In this document: positions 8,058 to 17,366 of the stretch, in pieces | Position numbering within the stretch: position 1 is the stretch's first letter | How the letters are laid out: each line of letters begins with the position of its first letter | Assembly (NCBI RefSeq): GCF_000826185.2 | Contig: NZ_LN648875.1 | Coordinates: forward strand, 186,001-250,000 | Direction: 5' to 3' | From: Microbacterium gorillae | GTDB taxonomy: Bacteria > Actinomycetota > Actinomycetes > Actinomycetales > Microbacteriaceae | Length of the DNA stretch: 64,000 nt | Position numbers and translations under genes: made by a program | Notes under the pieces: generated by a model | The model's input: the letters and a program-made list of their open reading frames with translations, nothing else | The model's database searches: none | Told to the model about the DNA's origin: nothing

Positions 8058-9056
8058 TTACTTCGCCTGCGCCCGGGTGGTGGACACCTGGTACAGCGCG
8101 ACGGACGTGGCGATGCCGGCGTTCAGGGACTCGGTCGCGGCCGAGATCGGGATCGAGACGATCTGATCGCATGTCTCGGTGACGAGGCGGGACAGACCCT
8201 TGCCCTCGGAACCGACGACGATCACGACGGGGCGGTCGGCCAGCTCGAGGTCCGGCAGCTGCACGTCACCGCCACCGTCGAGTCCGAGGACGAACACGCC
8301 CTGCTTCTTGAACTCCTTCAGCGTGGAGGTGAGGTTCGGCGCGATCGCCACCGGGATGCGCGCGGCGGCCCCGGCCGAGGTCTTCCACGCGGCGGAGTTC
8401 ACGGAGGCCGAGCGGCGCTGCGGAAGGATCACACCGTGACCGCCGAACGCCGCGGTGGAGCGGATGATCGCCCCGAGGTTGCGCGGGTCCGTGATCCCGT
8501 CCAGCGCCACGAACAGCGGCATCTGTCCCTTGTCGAACACCTTCTCCAGCAGGTCCTGGGGGTGCTCGTACTGGTACGGGGGAACCTTGATCGCGACGCC
8601 CTGGTGCACACCGTCGAAGCCGGCCATGCGGTCGAGCTCCTGGCGCGTGACCTCCAGCACGGGGATGTCACGGTTGCGGGCGATGACGAGCATCTCCTTG
8701 ACGCGGTCATCCATCTCGATGCGCTGCGCGATGTAGAACGCCGTCGCCGGGATCTTGGTCTTCAGCGCCTCCAGGACCGAGTTGCGTCCGGTGACGGTCT
8801 CGGTGTCGTCGCTGGACTTCGCCCGCGGCGCGCGGTTCGGGTTCGAACCGGACGAGCCGCCCGGCTTGCCCTTCCCACCGGCGGCGGCGTAGCGCTCCGC
8901 CGCCGCCTTCCGCTTGCCGGCCGGGTGCCAGGCGCGGTCCTCGGCCTTCGGGGTGGGCCCGCGACCCTCGAGGGACTTCCGCCCCAGGCCACCGGTGCCC
9001 TTCAGGGCACCCTTCTTGTTCGACTTGCGTGCGCCGGGGCGCCCAGGCTTGGTCAT
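8058..9056 (-). CDS. rlmB: 23S rRNA (guanosine-2'-O-)-methyltransferase, TrmH/SpoU family (RlmB-like)
   Basis: This 332-residue enzyme starts with a basic, Gly/Lys-rich tail of about 85 residues. An L30e-like substrate-binding domain (TVTGRNSVLEAL onward) and the SPOUT knot methyltransferase domain follow. All three SpoU motifs are present: NLGAIIRSTAAFGGHGVI, VVGSEGKGLSRLV and SIPISAATESLNAGIATSVA. The product 2'-O-methylates a guanosine in rRNA (G2251 in E. coli numbering) using S-adenosylmethionine; a tRNA target remains possible. It overlaps cysS by 4 bases. The order carD, ispD/F, cysS, rlmB is also known from mycobacteria, which supports the assignment. Confidence 0.92.
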   Translation of the reverse strand: MTKPGRPGARKSNKKGALKGTGGLGRKSLEGRGPTPKAEDRAWHPAGKRKAAAERYAAAGGKGKPGGSSGSNPNRAPRAKSSDDTETVTGRNSVLEALKTKIPATAFYIAQRIEMDDRVKEMLVIARNRDIPVLEVTRQELDRMAGFDGVHQGVAIKVPPYQYEHPQDLLEKVFDKGQMPLFVALDGITDPRNLGAIIRSTAAFGGHGVILPQRRSASVNSAAWKTSAGAAARIPVAIAPNLTSTLKEFKKQGVFVLGLDGGGDVQLPDLELADRPVVIVVGSEGKGLSRLVTETCDQIVSIPISAATESLNAGIATSVALYQVSTTRAQAK

Positions 9057-10444
9057 TGTTCGATGCTCCAGTGTGTTCCGTCGGCCGTGTCCGCCAGCGT
9101 GATGCCGGCGGCGGCCAGTGCGTCGCGGATGCGGTCTGCCGCACCCCAGTCCTTGTCAGCGCGCGCCTGCGCGCGCTGCGAGATCATCGCGTCCATGAGG
9201 GACGCCAGTGCGGTGTCGGTCCCGGATCCGGTGGCCGACGCGTCCAGGGGGAACCCGAGCACCTGCATCATGAAGTACACCTGGTCCGCAGCCGCGAGGG
9301 CGGCGTGCGCATCCTGCGCATCCAGCGCGGTGTTCCCCGCCCGAACCGCCTCGTGCACGACCGCCAATGCCTGCGGGACACCGAGGTCGTCGTCCATCGC
9401 CGCGACGAACGCCGCCGGCAGGTCCTCGATCAGGTTGAACGGCGGCGTGGACGAGCGCAGTCGCTGCGCACGCGTCCAGAATCCGGTGATCCGTCCCAGC
9501 GCCGCCTCCGCCTCGTCGTAAGAGGAGTCGGTGAGATCCAGCGTCGAGCGGTAGTGGGCGGCCGCGAGCGCATAGCGGACCACCATCGGGTCACGTTCGG
9601 CGAGCACGTCCTCGGCCAGGGTGAAGTTCCCGAGTGATTTGGACATCTTCTGCCCGCCGACAGTGACCAGGCCGTTGTGCACCCAGTACTGCGCGAACGC
9701 GTCGCCGGCCGCCGTGGACTGCGCCAGTTCGTTCTCGTGATGCGGGAAGCGGAGGTCCAGCCCGCCGCCGTGAATGTCGAACTCCGGACCGAGGTAGCGG
9801 CGGGACATGGCCGAGCACTCGATGTGCCATCCGGGTCGTCCGGCACCCCAGGGCGATTCCCACGTCGCCGACTCCGGCTCGCCGTCCTTGAGGCCCTTCC
9901 AGAGTGCGAAATCGTGCGGGTCCCGCTTGCCTCGCGGGTCCGCGTCCGTCGCGTCCTCCATGGCGTCCACGGACTGGTTCGTCAGCTCGCCGTACGAGGG
10001 CCACGAGCGCACGTCGAAGTAGACATCACCGGCCGCGGCGTATGCGTGTCCGGCATCGATCAGGCGCTGGATCAGCTCCTGCATCTGCGGGATGGACGCC
10101 GTGGCGCGCGGTTCGTAGGTCGGGGGCTCGATGCCGACCGCGGCATATGCGGCCGTGAACTCCTGCTCCATGCGGTATGCGAGCGCCCACCACGGCTCGC
10201 GGGCGGTCGCGTTGGCGAGCACCTTGTCATCGATATCGGTGACGTTGCGCACGAAGGTCACCCGCCCGTACCGGTACTCCAGCCAGCGGCGGAGCAGGTC
10301 GAAGCTCAGCGCCGCGCGAACGTGTCCGATGTGAGGTCCGGATTGCACCGTCGGTCCGCAGACGTACATGGTCACGTTCGCCTGATCGAGAGGAACGAAA
10401 TCACGCAGCGTCTGGGTGCGGGTGTCGTAGAGCCGGGTCGTCAC
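9053..10444 (-). CDS. cysS: Cysteinyl-tRNA synthetase
   Basis: This 463-residue class I synthetase charges tRNA-Cys. The HIGH motif appears as PHIGHVR (about residues 36-42) and the KMSKS loop as QKMSKSLGNF (about 267-276). Zinc ligands are visible: the Cys in MYVCGPTVQ, the Cys in HIECSAM and the histidine-Glu cluster FPHHENE. The start is GTG at 10442-10444, with TAAGCT exactly 6 bases before it, fitting a leaderless transcript. The length is normal for the family. rlmB is coupled downstream through a 4-base overlap. Confidence 0.96.
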   Translation of the reverse strand: MTTRLYDTRTQTLRDFVPLDQANVTMYVCGPTVQSGPHIGHVRAALSFDLLRRWLEYRYGRVTFVRNVTDIDDKVLANATAREPWWALAYRMEQEFTAAYAAVGIEPPTYEPRATASIPQMQELIQRLIDAGHAYAAAGDVYFDVRSWPSYGELTNQSVDAMEDATDADPRGKRDPHDFALWKGLKDGEPESATWESPWGAGRPGWHIECSAMSRRYLGPEFDIHGGGLDLRFPHHENELAQSTAAGDAFAQYWVHNGLVTVGGQKMSKSLGNFTLAEDVLAERDPMVVRYALAAAHYRSTLDLTDSSYDEAEAALGRITGFWTRAQRLRSSTPPFNLIEDLPAAFVAAMDDDLGVPQALAVVHEAVRAGNTALDAQDAHAALAAADQVYFMMQVLGFPLDASATGSGTDTALASLMDAMISQRAQARADKDWGAADRIRDALAAAGITLADTADGTHWSIEQ

Positions 10445-10534
10445 CGCACAAGCTTACCGGCCCGCACCTGGACGGCGCCGGAGCGGCCCGGGCCCGGACA
10501 TCCCCCGGAAACATCGGTCTGGCACCATCTGGTC

Positions 10535-10993
10535 ATGTGGCATATCCGTCTCGATGACCTCAGCGGTGCCCCGACGCGTGCGCTGGTCGCGGAACACCTG
10601 ACCGCGATGCGGACGCAGAGTCCGGCGGAGTCGGTGCACGCACTGGACGTCGATGGCCTGCGCTCACCGACCGTCCGGCTGTACACGGCGTGGGATCGCG
10701 ACGTGCTGGGCGGCATGGCCGCGCTCCAGCGCATCGCGCCGGGCCGCGCCGAGATCAAGGCGATGCGCACGGTCGAAAGCGCCCGCGGGACGGGCCTCGG
10801 TCGCCTCCTGCTACGGCACCTCGTCACGGTCGCACGCCAGGGCGGCTTCTCCTCCCTCTGGCTGGAGACCGGTTCCGGCGCCGAGTTCCGGCCCGCACGA
10901 ACGCTGTACGCGTCCGAGGGATTCGAGGTGTGCCCGCCGTTCGGCGCTTACGTCCGGGACCCGGAATCGGTGTTCATGACGCGCGCGATCTAG
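10535..10993 (+). CDS. GNAT-family N-acetyltransferase
   Basis: This 152-residue protein has the acetyl-CoA-binding motif A of GNAT enzymes: [20 protein letters not shown], with RGTGLG as the pyrophosphate loop. It ends with [17 protein letters not shown], the usual C-terminal motif B (YxxxGF). It is close to ElaA/PhnO-like acyltransferases of unknown substrate. The ATG at 10535 gives the start MWHIRLDDL; longer frames extend into the cysS promoter region. Its stop overlaps the convergent ispDF stop by 4 bases, so the two messages overlap at their ends. Confidence 0.88.
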   Translation: MWHIRLDDLSGAPTRALVAEHLTAMRTQSPAESVHALDVDGLRSPTVRLYTAWDRDVLGGMAALQRIAPGRAEIKAMRTVESARGTGLGRLLLRHLVTVARQGGFSSLWLETGSGAEFRPARTLYASEGFEVCPPFGAYVRDPESVFMTRAI

Positions 10994-12195
10994 CGCGCCG
11001 CAATGAGCAGCGCGACGGCGAACGCCTGCACGCCCTCACTCGCCCCCACGAAGCCGAGGCCGTCCGTGGTGGTCGCCGACACGCTGACCGGCGCACCGAG
11101 CACGGCCGACAGCGCCGCCTCCGCCTCGGCCCGACGCGGCGAGAACTTCGGTCGCGCAGCCTGCACCTGCACCGACACATTGCCGATCGTCCACCCTGCC
11201 TCCTCGACCAGGCGCCGCGTCTCGGCGAGGAACGCGGAGCCGTGCGCACCGGCGAACTCCGGTCGGGACGTGCCGAAGTGGGTGCCGATGTCGCCGAGTC
11301 CGGCGGCCGACAGCAGGGCGTCCACGATGGCATGAGCCACGGCGTCACCGTCCGAGTGCCCCTCCAGTGCGGACTGTCGGGGCCACTCGAGTCCGGCCAG
11401 CCACAGCGTCCCTGCGGCGGTGAAGGCGTGCACATCGGTGCCGACTCCCACGCGCGGCAGGATGAGTGCCGGTCGTGACGGAACGATCGGCGCAGGCTCC
11501 CGATCGGCCAGCACACGGCGGGCGCGATCGAGGTCCTCCGGTGTCGTGATCTTGAACGACAGCGGGGAGCCGGCGACGGTCCCGACCTGGTGTCCGGCCG
11601 CCTGCAGCAGGGCGGCGTCATCGGTGTGCTCCGCGTCCGCTGCGGCGTAGGCGGTGGCCAGCACGTCGCGTCGGAAGCCCTGTGGTGTCTGCGCCGCCAC
11701 CAGGTCCGCGCGATCGACCGCCGCCGCGACCCGATCACCGTTAACGCGCTTGAGAGTGTCGACCACGGGCAGCACCGGGATGATCCCCCACCCGGTCTCA
11801 TCCACGGCGGCGACCACGCGATCGAAGACGTCCGGCGGCGTCAGAGCTCGTGCCGCGTCGTGAACCAGCACCACCTCGATGTCCGCCCACAGGGCGGCGA
11901 GGCCCGCGGCCACCGAAGCCTGGCGAGTGGGTCCCCCGAGGACCACCGAGACGAGGTCGATCCGCTCCCCCGCGGTCCGCTCAGCCTCCGCGCGGGCCTC
12001 TCCCTCGAGCCCGGCCGGCGCGACGATCACGATCTGCATCGGCGTTTCGACCGCGACCACTCCCCGCAGCGCGTGGGCGAGCACCGTCTCGTCATCAACA
12101 CCGACGAACGCCTTCGGACGATCCGCGCCGAGACGCGTGCCGGAACCCGCGGCGACGATCACGACGGCGGTACGAGGTACGGGGAGGAGAGTCAC
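10990..12195 (-). CDS. ispDF: Bifunctional MEP-pathway enzyme IspD-IspF
   Basis: This 401-residue fusion carries two steps of isoprenoid precursor synthesis. The N-terminal IspD part (about 1-235) transfers CMP to 2-C-methyl-D-erythritol 4-phosphate and shows [16 protein letters not shown] and [10 protein letters not shown]. The C-terminal IspF part (about 245-401) forms the cyclodiphosphate and shows [22 protein letters not shown] and [10 protein letters not shown], including the metal-binding Asp and His residues. The GTG start at 12195 has TAGCGT 6 bases upstream. In mycobacteria ispD and ispF are separate neighbouring genes; here they are fused. IspE must be supplied from elsewhere. Confidence 0.96.
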   Translation of the reverse strand: MTLLPVPRTAVVIVAAGSGTRLGADRPKAFVGVDDETVLAHALRGVVAVETPMQIVIVAPAGLEGEARAEAERTAGERIDLVSVVLGGPTRQASVAAGLAALWADIEVVLVHDAARALTPPDVFDRVVAAVDETGWGIIPVLPVVDTLKRVNGDRVAAAVDRADLVAAQTPQGFRRDVLATAYAAADAEHTDDAALLQAAGHQVGTVAGSPLSFKITTPEDLDRARRVLADREPAPIVPSRPALILPRVGVGTDVHAFTAAGTLWLAGLEWPRQSALEGHSDGDAVAHAIVDALLSAAGLGDIGTHFGTSRPEFAGAHGSAFLAETRRLVEEAGWTIGNVSVQVQAARPKFSPRRAEAEAALSAVLGAPVSVSATTTDGLGFVGASEGVQAFAVALLIAAR

Positions 12196-12222
12196 TCCGC
12201 CACGCTACCGCGACCGCAAAAA

Positions 12223-12254
12223 CGAACGCCACCGGGCGGAGCCGGTGGCGTTCG
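12223..12254 (-). terminator. Intrinsic terminator of carD
   Basis: A 13-bp perfect stem, CGAACGCCACCGG with CCGGTGGCGTTCG around a 6-base loop, is followed in the minus direction by TTTTTGCG. It separates carD from ispDF, so ispDF probably needs its own promoter. Confidence 0.88.
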
Positions 12255-12269
12255 GGAGTTCAGGGTGCG

Positions 12270-12752
12270 TCAGGACGCGAGGACCTCGTCGAGCAGACCG
12301 GAGGCCTTCTCCTCGTCGGTCTTCTCGGCCAGCGCGAGCTCGGAGATCAGGATCTGACGAGCCTTCGCCAGCATCCGCTTCTCACCGGCGGACAGGCCGC
12401 GGTCCTGGTCACGGCGCCAGAGATCGCGAACGACCTCGCTGACCTTGATGACGTCACCGGACGCCAGCTTCTCCAGGTTCGCCTTGTACCGGCGCGACCA
12501 GTTGGTGGGCTCCTCGGTGAACGGTGCGCGCAGAACGTCGAAGACCTTCTCCAGGCCTTCCTTTCCGATCACGTCGCGGACGCCGACCAGGTCGACGTTG
12601 TCCGCGGGCACCTCGATCATCAGGTCTCCCTGAGTGACACGGAGCTTGAGATAGACCTTCTCTTCGCCCTTGATGACTCGGGTCTTGACCTCGGTGATCG
12701 TTGCGGCACCATGGTGCGGATAGACGACGGTCTCGCCAACCTCAAAAAGCAT
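12270..12752 (-). CDS. carD: CarD-family RNA polymerase-binding transcription regulator
   Basis: This 160-residue protein has an N-terminal RNA-polymerase-interaction (Tudor-like) domain ([20 protein letters not shown]) and a C-terminal helical DNA-binding domain. The latter contains [17 protein letters not shown] with the conserved Trp that stabilises the upstream edge of the transcription bubble. It is expected to bind the beta subunit and stabilise open complexes at rRNA and other promoters. The ATG at 12752 follows GAAAGGAC; an upstream frame to 12788 lacks support. The length matches mycobacterial CarD. It is followed by its own terminator and then ispDF. Confidence 0.95.
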   Translation of the reverse strand: MLFEVGETVVYPHHGAATITEVKTRVIKGEEKVYLKLRVTQGDLMIEVPADNVDLVGVRDVIGKEGLEKVFDVLRAPFTEEPTNWSRRYKANLEKLASGDVIKVSEVVRDLWRRDQDRGLSAGEKRMLAKARQILISELALAEKTDEEKASGLLDEVLAS

Positions 12753-12890
12753 GCAGTTGTGTCCTTTCGGCAAGTTCCAGGATACCACAGCGGGAATGCG
12801 CTAAGGTTTGCCCCCTGGTCCCGTGAACGGGGTCCCACGCGCGAGACCGTAGACTGGGGACGACACTGGTCGACATCCTCAGGAGGAACC

Positions 12891-13439
12891 GTGAAGTCGC
12901 GCGCTCTCGCGTCCATCGCCCTCGGCGCCGCCATCATGCTCGGCGCCACCGGGTGCAGCATGATCTCGCCGCAGGCCACCACGCTGCACTACTCCGCTGC
13001 GGAGGGCATCAACGTTCCGGATTCCTCCGGTCCGGTCCAGATCCGAAACGCCTTCTTCGTCGTGGGCGAGGACGACACGGCGAACCTCGTCGCGGCGTTC
13101 ATCAACCCGACCGACAAGGACGCCACCGTCACCGTCGCGATCGAGGACCACGCGACCCCGCTGACCGTGAAGGTCCCGGCCGGTCAGACCGTGTCGTACG
13201 GCGTCGACCAGGAACTCACGGTCGAGGGCTTCACCGTTCCGATCGGGTCCACCGCGACCGTCGCCTTCACCTCCGGTGACGGCGAGTCCGCCACCGAAGA
13301 GGTCCCGGTGCTGGACGGTTCGCTGGACTACCTGAAGGGCGCCGTCCCGACACCGACGCCGACGCCGGAGGTCACGAAGACCCCGGAGGCGCCGACGCCG
13401 ACGTCGACGCCCACCTCCACCGAGTCGTCGGAGGGCTGA
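12891..13439 (+). CDS. Putative lipoprotein of unknown function with Thr-Pro-rich tail
   Basis: This 182-residue protein starts at a GTG preceded by AGGAGGA. The signal peptide is followed by a lipobox GATGC (Cys about residue 22), so it should be membrane-anchored and exported. The middle (about 40-150) reads as a beta-sandwich-like domain (PVQIRNAFFVVGEDDTANLV, then a pattern resembling an extracellular Ig-like or DUF461-type fold). The C-terminal 30 residues are Pro/Thr/Glu repeats (PTPTPTPEVTKTPEAPTPT). I recognise no catalytic motif. It is monocistronic, divergent from carD and closed by a strong terminator. Confidence 0.8.
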   Translation: MKSRALASIALGAAIMLGATGCSMISPQATTLHYSAAEGINVPDSSGPVQIRNAFFVVGEDDTANLVAAFINPTDKDATVTVAIEDHATPLTVKVPAGQTVSYGVDQELTVEGFTVPIGSTATVAFTSGDGESATEEVPVLDGSLDYLKGAVPTPTPTPEVTKTPEAPTPTSTPTSTESSEG

Positions 13440-13449
13440 AGCACCTCAA

Positions 13450-13487
13450 GAAGGGGCGTGGCGGACATCGGTCCGCCGCGCCCCTTC
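13450..13487. terminator. Strong hairpin between lipoprotein gene and regX3-like gene
   Basis: A 17-bp stem (13450-13466 with 13471-13487, one T-G wobble) closes a 4-base ATCG loop, followed on the plus strand by TCGTTT. It lies between convergent genes and can act on both. Confidence 0.85.
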
Positions 13488-13498
13488 TCGTTTCGGGC

Positions 13499-14182
13499 TC
13501 AGGCTTCGAACCGGTAACCGAGTCCGCGGACCGTCACGAGCATCACCGGCTGGCTGGGCTGCTCCTCGATCCGTGACCGGATGCGCTTGATGTGCACGTC
13601 GAGCGTCTTGGTGTCGCCGAAGTAGTCGCTCCCCCAGACCCGGTCGATCAGCTGACCGCGGGTGAGCACCCGACCCGCATTGCGCATCAGCACCTCCAGG
13701 AGTTCGAACTCCTTCAGCGGCATGGGGACTTCCTGCCCGGCAACGGCCACGGTGTGGCGGTCAAGATCCACGCTGACCCGTCCCCCCTCGAGAACCCGCT
13801 CGTCGAGATCGGCTTCTGCGGCCGCCGTGCGGCGCAGGACGGCGCGCATCCGAGCCAGCAGCTCCCGCGCGGAGTAGGGCTTGGTGACGTAGTCGTCGGC
13901 ACCGAGTTCGAGCCCCACCACGATGTCGACCTCGCTGTCCTTCGCCGTCACCATGATGATCGGCGTGCTCGCGCTCTGCCGCACCTGCCGCGCGACCTCG
14001 GTGCCGGCCATGCCGGGCAGCATCAGATCGAGCAGGATGATATCCGCACCTCGATCGCGGTACGCCGCGAGGGCGGCGGGGCCGTCCTCGGCGATCTCCA
14101 CCTCGTAGCCCTCACGCCGAAGCAGGTACGCGAGCGGATCAGCGAGGTCCGGCTCATCCTCCACGAGCAGTACGCGGGTCAT
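13499..14182 (-). CDS. regX3: OmpR/PhoB-family response regulator, RegX3-like
   Basis: This 227-residue protein has a receiver domain (about 1-120) with the acidic pair in LLVEDEPDL, phospho-acceptor Asp in IILLDLMLPGM and Lys in YVTKPYSARELL. A winged-helix DNA-binding domain (about 130-225) ends in VTVRGLGYRFEA. The start ATG overlaps the kinase stop by 4 bases. With the SenX3-like kinase, divergent phoU and nearby gpmA, the gene order matches the mycobacterial phosphate-sensing locus. The expected role is phosphate-starvation activation by binding PHO-box repeats such as those before phoU, ppk and pstS. The assignment to RegX3 rests on context as well as motifs. Confidence 0.88.
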   Translation of the reverse strand: MTRVLLVEDEPDLADPLAYLLRREGYEVEIAEDGPAALAAYRDRGADIILLDLMLPGMAGTEVARQVRQSASTPIIMVTAKDSEVDIVVGLELGADDYVTKPYSARELLARMRAVLRRTAAAEADLDERVLEGGRVSVDLDRHTVAVAGQEVPMPLKEFELLEVLMRNAGRVLTRGQLIDRVWGSDYFGDTKTLDVHIKRIRSRIEEQPSQPVMLVTVRGLGYRFEA

Positions 14183-15552
14183 CGATCTTCTCCGTTCTGC
14201 GCCGCCGCACCGGACACGACATCGGTGTGCGCGGTGGCGGCGATGGTCTGTTCTTTCGCGGACGCCGCGGGCGGCGTCACCGCGGGGCCGGAGCGCGCCG
14301 CAGACGCGCCGGACTTCGTCGACGTGCCGTTCTTGGCGGTCTTCGCAGGCTTCGCGGTCTTCGCGTTCTTGGTCGGTTTGGTGGACTTGCCGCGCTTGGG
14401 ACGCTTCTTCGCCGACCGTTCCGCATCCGGTCCCGCAGCCGCGGGCAGGAGGATCGTGAAGGTGGACCCGCGCCCGGGACGCGACCACAGGCGCACATCT
14501 CCCCCGTGCCGGTGCACGGCGTGCTTGACGATCGACAGGCCGAGGCCGGTGCCGCCGGTCCGGCGCGAGCGCGCCTGGTCGGCGCGGTAGAAGCGTTCGA
14601 AGATCCGCTGCTGGTCGGCCTCCGCGATCCCGATGCCCTGATCGGACACGGCGATCTCGATCACGTCATCGACGCGCTTCACGCCGATGCCGACGCGCGA
14701 GCCGGCCGGCGAGTAGGCGATCGCGTTGGCGATGAGGTTGCCGACGGCGTCCGTGAGGATCTGCGGGTCGCCCCGGACGAACAGTCCGCGGTCTCCGCCG
14801 CGGATCATCTCGACGCCGGCGCCGCTGGCCTGGACCCCGTGGGCGTCCACGGCGGCAGCGACCACCTCGTCGACACTGACGTCGCGAAGCTCGGCGAGGT
14901 CGTCCGAGGTCTGGAGGCGCGACAGGTTCATGATGCGACCGGTCAGCCCACCCAGGCGGCGGGCCTCCGCCTGCAGTCGCGCGGCGAACACGCGCACCTG
15001 ATCCGGATCATCGGCGGCCATGTCGATCGCCTCAGCCAGCAGCGTGACGGCACCGACCGGAGTCTTCAGTTCGTGGGAGGTGTTCGCGACGAAGTCATGG
15101 CGCATCTGCTCAAGGCGCTCCTTCTCGCTGATGTCGCGAACCACCAGCAGCGTCAGCGCGGGCCCGAGCACCGTCGCTCGCGCGGACACCAGGCGGGCTT
15201 CCCGAGACAGTTCACCGACACGCAACCTCAGTGTCTGCGTTTCGGACAGGCCGGACGAGCGGGATGCGCGGACCACATCGCGCAGTTCCGGACTGGCCAG
15301 CCCGGACCCGGCCTCCAGCGACAGCCAGTCCGCAGCCGTCGAGGTGGCCACGAGGCGGAAGGAGTTGTCCACGACGGCTGCGGCATCGTCCATACCCGCC
15401 AGCACCGCGGCGATGCCGTCCGGCAGGTGCGTGTCCGTCTCCTGCCGAAGCCGATCGCGAGCGCGGAGGGCGAGCACGAGGGCGATCGTCACCGCCGCAC
15501 CCAGCACGAGACCCAGCACGAGCGCGAAGATCGCGAGCTGGGTCGATGTCAT
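14179..15552 (-). CDS. senX3: Sensor histidine kinase, SenX3-like, with unusual Lys/Ala-rich tail
   Basis: This 457-residue kinase has one N-terminal membrane helix (about 5-30), a PAS-like region (about 45-140) and a HisKA domain with the phospho-acceptor His in FVANTSHELKTPVGAV. The HATPase domain shows N, G1 and G2 boxes (NLIANAIAYSPAG, DQGIGIAEAD, GGTGLGLSIVKHAVH). The last 75 residues or so are low complexity, rich in Lys, Thr, Ala and Pro (KSTKPTKNAKTAKPAKTAK); I do not know this from other SenX3 proteins. The gene is divergent from phoU and coupled to regX3. In mycobacteria this kinase is held in check by the Pst/PhoU complex. Confidence 0.88.
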   Translation of the reverse strand: MTSTQLAIFALVLGLVLGAAVTIALVLALRARDRLRQETDTHLPDGIAAVLAGMDDAAAVVDNSFRLVATSTAADWLSLEAGSGLASPELRDVVRASRSSGLSETQTLRLRVGELSREARLVSARATVLGPALTLLVVRDISEKERLEQMRHDFVANTSHELKTPVGAVTLLAEAIDMAADDPDQVRVFAARLQAEARRLGGLTGRIMNLSRLQTSDDLAELRDVSVDEVVAAAVDAHGVQASGAGVEMIRGGDRGLFVRGDPQILTDAVGNLIANAIAYSPAGSRVGIGVKRVDDVIEIAVSDQGIGIAEADQQRIFERFYRADQARSRRTGGTGLGLSIVKHAVHRHGGDVRLWSRPGRGSTFTILLPAAAGPDAERSAKKRPKRGKSTKPTKNAKTAKPAKTAKNGTSTKSGASAARSGPAVTPPAASAKEQTIAATAHTDVVSGAAAQNGEDR

Positions 15553-15624
15553 GGCACCAGCGTATTCTGGCCGGACGGCGGCGTCTGAACGGATTCCGCG
15601 TCCGAGCGGGCTCCGCCCCGCGAT

Positions 15625-15653
15625 GTTCACGGGAGCGGCACCGTTCGTTAACC
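15625..15653 (+). promoter_or_regulatory. PHO-box-like triple 11-bp direct repeat before phoU
   Basis: GTTCACG (15625), CGGCACC (15636) and GTTAACC (15647) recur at exact 11-base spacing, matching the GTTCACC repeat bound by PhoP/RegX3-type regulators. The array lies between the divergent kinase and phoU genes and could serve either. The middle unit is weak, so confidence is moderate. Confidence 0.55.
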
Positions 15654-15732
15654 TTCGGTCGGAATGATCGGGACGGCCATGACGCCGACGCTCCCCGCCG
15701 GTGCCCCGGCGCAGACACCGAAAGGCAGCCCG

Positions 15733-16407
15733 ATGCGGGAAGTTTTCCACCAGTCCCTCGACGACGTGCAGGCACGGATCGTCGAGATGGCCGAGCTCGT
15801 CACCGACGCGATCGACAAGGCGACGCGAGCGTTCGCGAGCAGCGACGTGGGTCTGGCCGAAGAGGTCATCGAGAACGACAGCCTGATCGACGAGCGCGCG
15901 GTGGTCCTGGACGAACTGGCCATCGAGATCCTCGCGCGTCAGCAGCCCGTGGCACGCGACCTGCGCACCGTCGTCACCGCCCTGCGCGTCAGCGCCTCGC
16001 TCGAGCGCATGGGTGACATGGCCGAGCACATCGCGCAGCTGGCCCGCTACCGCTTCCCGGAGCGCGCGATCCCGAAGGGCTTGAAGACCACCTTCACCGC
16101 GATGGGTGAGCAGGACGTGGAGATCGCGCGCAAGCTCACCGAGCTGCTGCGCAGCGAGGACCTCCGCCTCGCCGACGAGATCCGCAACCTCGACGATGAC
16201 ATCGACGAACTGCACGCGAAGGTGTTCGAGAAGGTGCTCAGCGACAACTGGAAGGGCGAGGCCGGTGCGACCGTCGACGCCACGCTCGCCAGCCGCTACC
16301 ACGAGCGCTTCGCGGACCACGCGGTGTCCGTGGCGAAGAAGGTCGTGTACCTCGCCACGGGCGATTGGACGGCCGACGGCGACGCCGCGGCTCCCGAGGC
16401 CATCTGA
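15733..16407 (+). CDS. phoU: Phosphate transport system regulator PhoU
   Basis: This 224-residue protein has two tandem three-helix PhoU domains. Each carries the metal-binding E/DxxxD-type pattern (ASLERMGDMAEHIAQLARY in the first half and YHERFADHAVSVAKKVVYLA in the second). It is cytosolic, associates with the Pst importer and relays phosphate status to the sensor kinase. The ATG at 15733 gives the usual MREVFHQSLDD start; an upstream ATG at 15664 would add 23 atypical residues. The gene is divergent from the kinase gene, with PHO-box repeats between them. A terminator hairpin follows about 85 bases downstream. Confidence 0.95.
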   Translation: MREVFHQSLDDVQARIVEMAELVTDAIDKATRAFASSDVGLAEEVIENDSLIDERAVVLDELAIEILARQQPVARDLRTVVTALRVSASLERMGDMAEHIAQLARYRFPERAIPKGLKTTFTAMGEQDVEIARKLTELLRSEDLRLADEIRNLDDDIDELHAKVFEKVLSDNWKGEAGATVDATLASRYHERFADHAVSVAKKVVYLATGDWTADGDAAAPEAI

Positions 16408-16492
16408 CGCCTCGTCCGACGGCGCGGCGCTCTCAGGGGTGGGGGTCCGCGCCGTCGGTGTCTCGGACGCGTTCGTGGGGAACCGTCCGCGC

Positions 16493-16536
16493 AGACAGCA
16501 GCGGGCCGCATCCGAGGATGCGGCCCGCTGCTGTCT
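16493..16536. terminator. Very long perfect hairpin terminator
   Basis: A 21-bp perfect stem (16493-16513 with 16516-16536) surrounds only two unpaired bases. It lies directly after gpmA (minus) and downstream of convergent phoU. Confidence 0.85.
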
Positions 16537-16538
16537 GC

Positions 16539-17288
16539 TTACTTCTTGCCCTGGTTCGCCACCGCGGCGGCACCGGCGGCCGCGGCCTCCGGGTCGAGGT
16601 AGGCGGCGGGTTCGATCGGCTTCAGATCCGCGTCCAGCTTGTAGACCAGCGGAATGCCCGTGGGGATGTTCAGCTCGGCGATGTCGTCATCGCTGATGCC
16701 ATCCAGGTGCTTGACCAGGCCCCGCAGCGAGTTGCCGTGGGCCGTGACGAGAACCGTCTTGCCGGCACGGAGGTCCGGCACGATCTCGCCCTCCCAGTAC
16801 GGCAGCAGACGATCGATGACGAGCTTCAGCGACTCGGTGCGCGGCAGGTCGCCGTCGATGTCGGCGTAGCGCGGGTCATTCACCTGGCTGAACTCACTGT
16901 CATCGCTGAGCTCGGGCGGCGGCACGTCGAAGGACCGACGCCACAGCATGAACTGCTCCTGGCCGAACTCGGCGAGCGTCTCCGCCTTGTCCTTGCCCTG
17001 GAGGGCGCCGTAGTGGCGCTCGTTCAGGCGCCAGGAGCGCTTGACGGGGATCCACAGCCGGTCGGCCGTGTCCAGCGCGATGTCCGCGGTCTGGATCGCG
17101 CGGCTGAGCAGCGATGTGTGCAGCACGTCCGGCTGCACGCCGTGCTCGGCCAGCAGTGCGCCGCCGCGGGCGGCTTCGGCCTTGCCCTGGTCGGTGAGAC
17201 GGACGTCCACCCAACCGGTGAACAGGTTCAGCTCGTTCCACTGGCTCTGGCCGTGGCGAAGCAGGATGAGGGTGTACGGCTCGGTCAT
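16539..17288 (-). CDS. gpmA: 2,3-bisphosphoglycerate-dependent phosphoglycerate mutase
   Basis: This 249-residue glycolytic enzyme interconverts 3- and 2-phosphoglycerate. The catalytic phospho-histidine is in [12 protein letters not shown], the second His in [12 protein letters not shown] and the acid/base Glu in [12 protein letters not shown]. It has standard family length plus a short Ala-rich C-terminus. TAATGT lies 6 bases before the ATG, and GGAGAC also sits there, so either leaderless or SD-led initiation is possible. Its position beside the phosphate-sensing genes parallels gpm1 in mycobacteria. Confidence 0.96.
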   Translation of the reverse strand: MTEPYTLILLRHGQSQWNELNLFTGWVDVRLTDQGKAEAARGGALLAEHGVQPDVLHTSLLSRAIQTADIALDTADRLWIPVKRSWRLNERHYGALQGKDKAETLAEFGQEQFMLWRRSFDVPPPELSDDSEFSQVNDPRYADIDGDLPRTESLKLVIDRLLPYWEGEIVPDLRAGKTVLVTAHGNSLRGLVKHLDGISDDDIAELNIPTGIPLVYKLDADLKPIEPAAYLDPEAAAAGAAAVANQGKK

Positions 17289-17366
17289 GTCTCCACATTA
17301 GCGGCGTGCCGCCCTCCGCCCGCCTCCGGTGTCCTCCCGCGTCAGCGGCGCTGGCAGGATGGAGGA

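Noticed and set aside
16365..17366. N-terminal extension of the methyltransferase gene back to 16365
   Set aside because: The extra about 334 codons run antisense through gpmA and the terminator hairpin; the ATG at 17367 gives a normal methyltransferase length.
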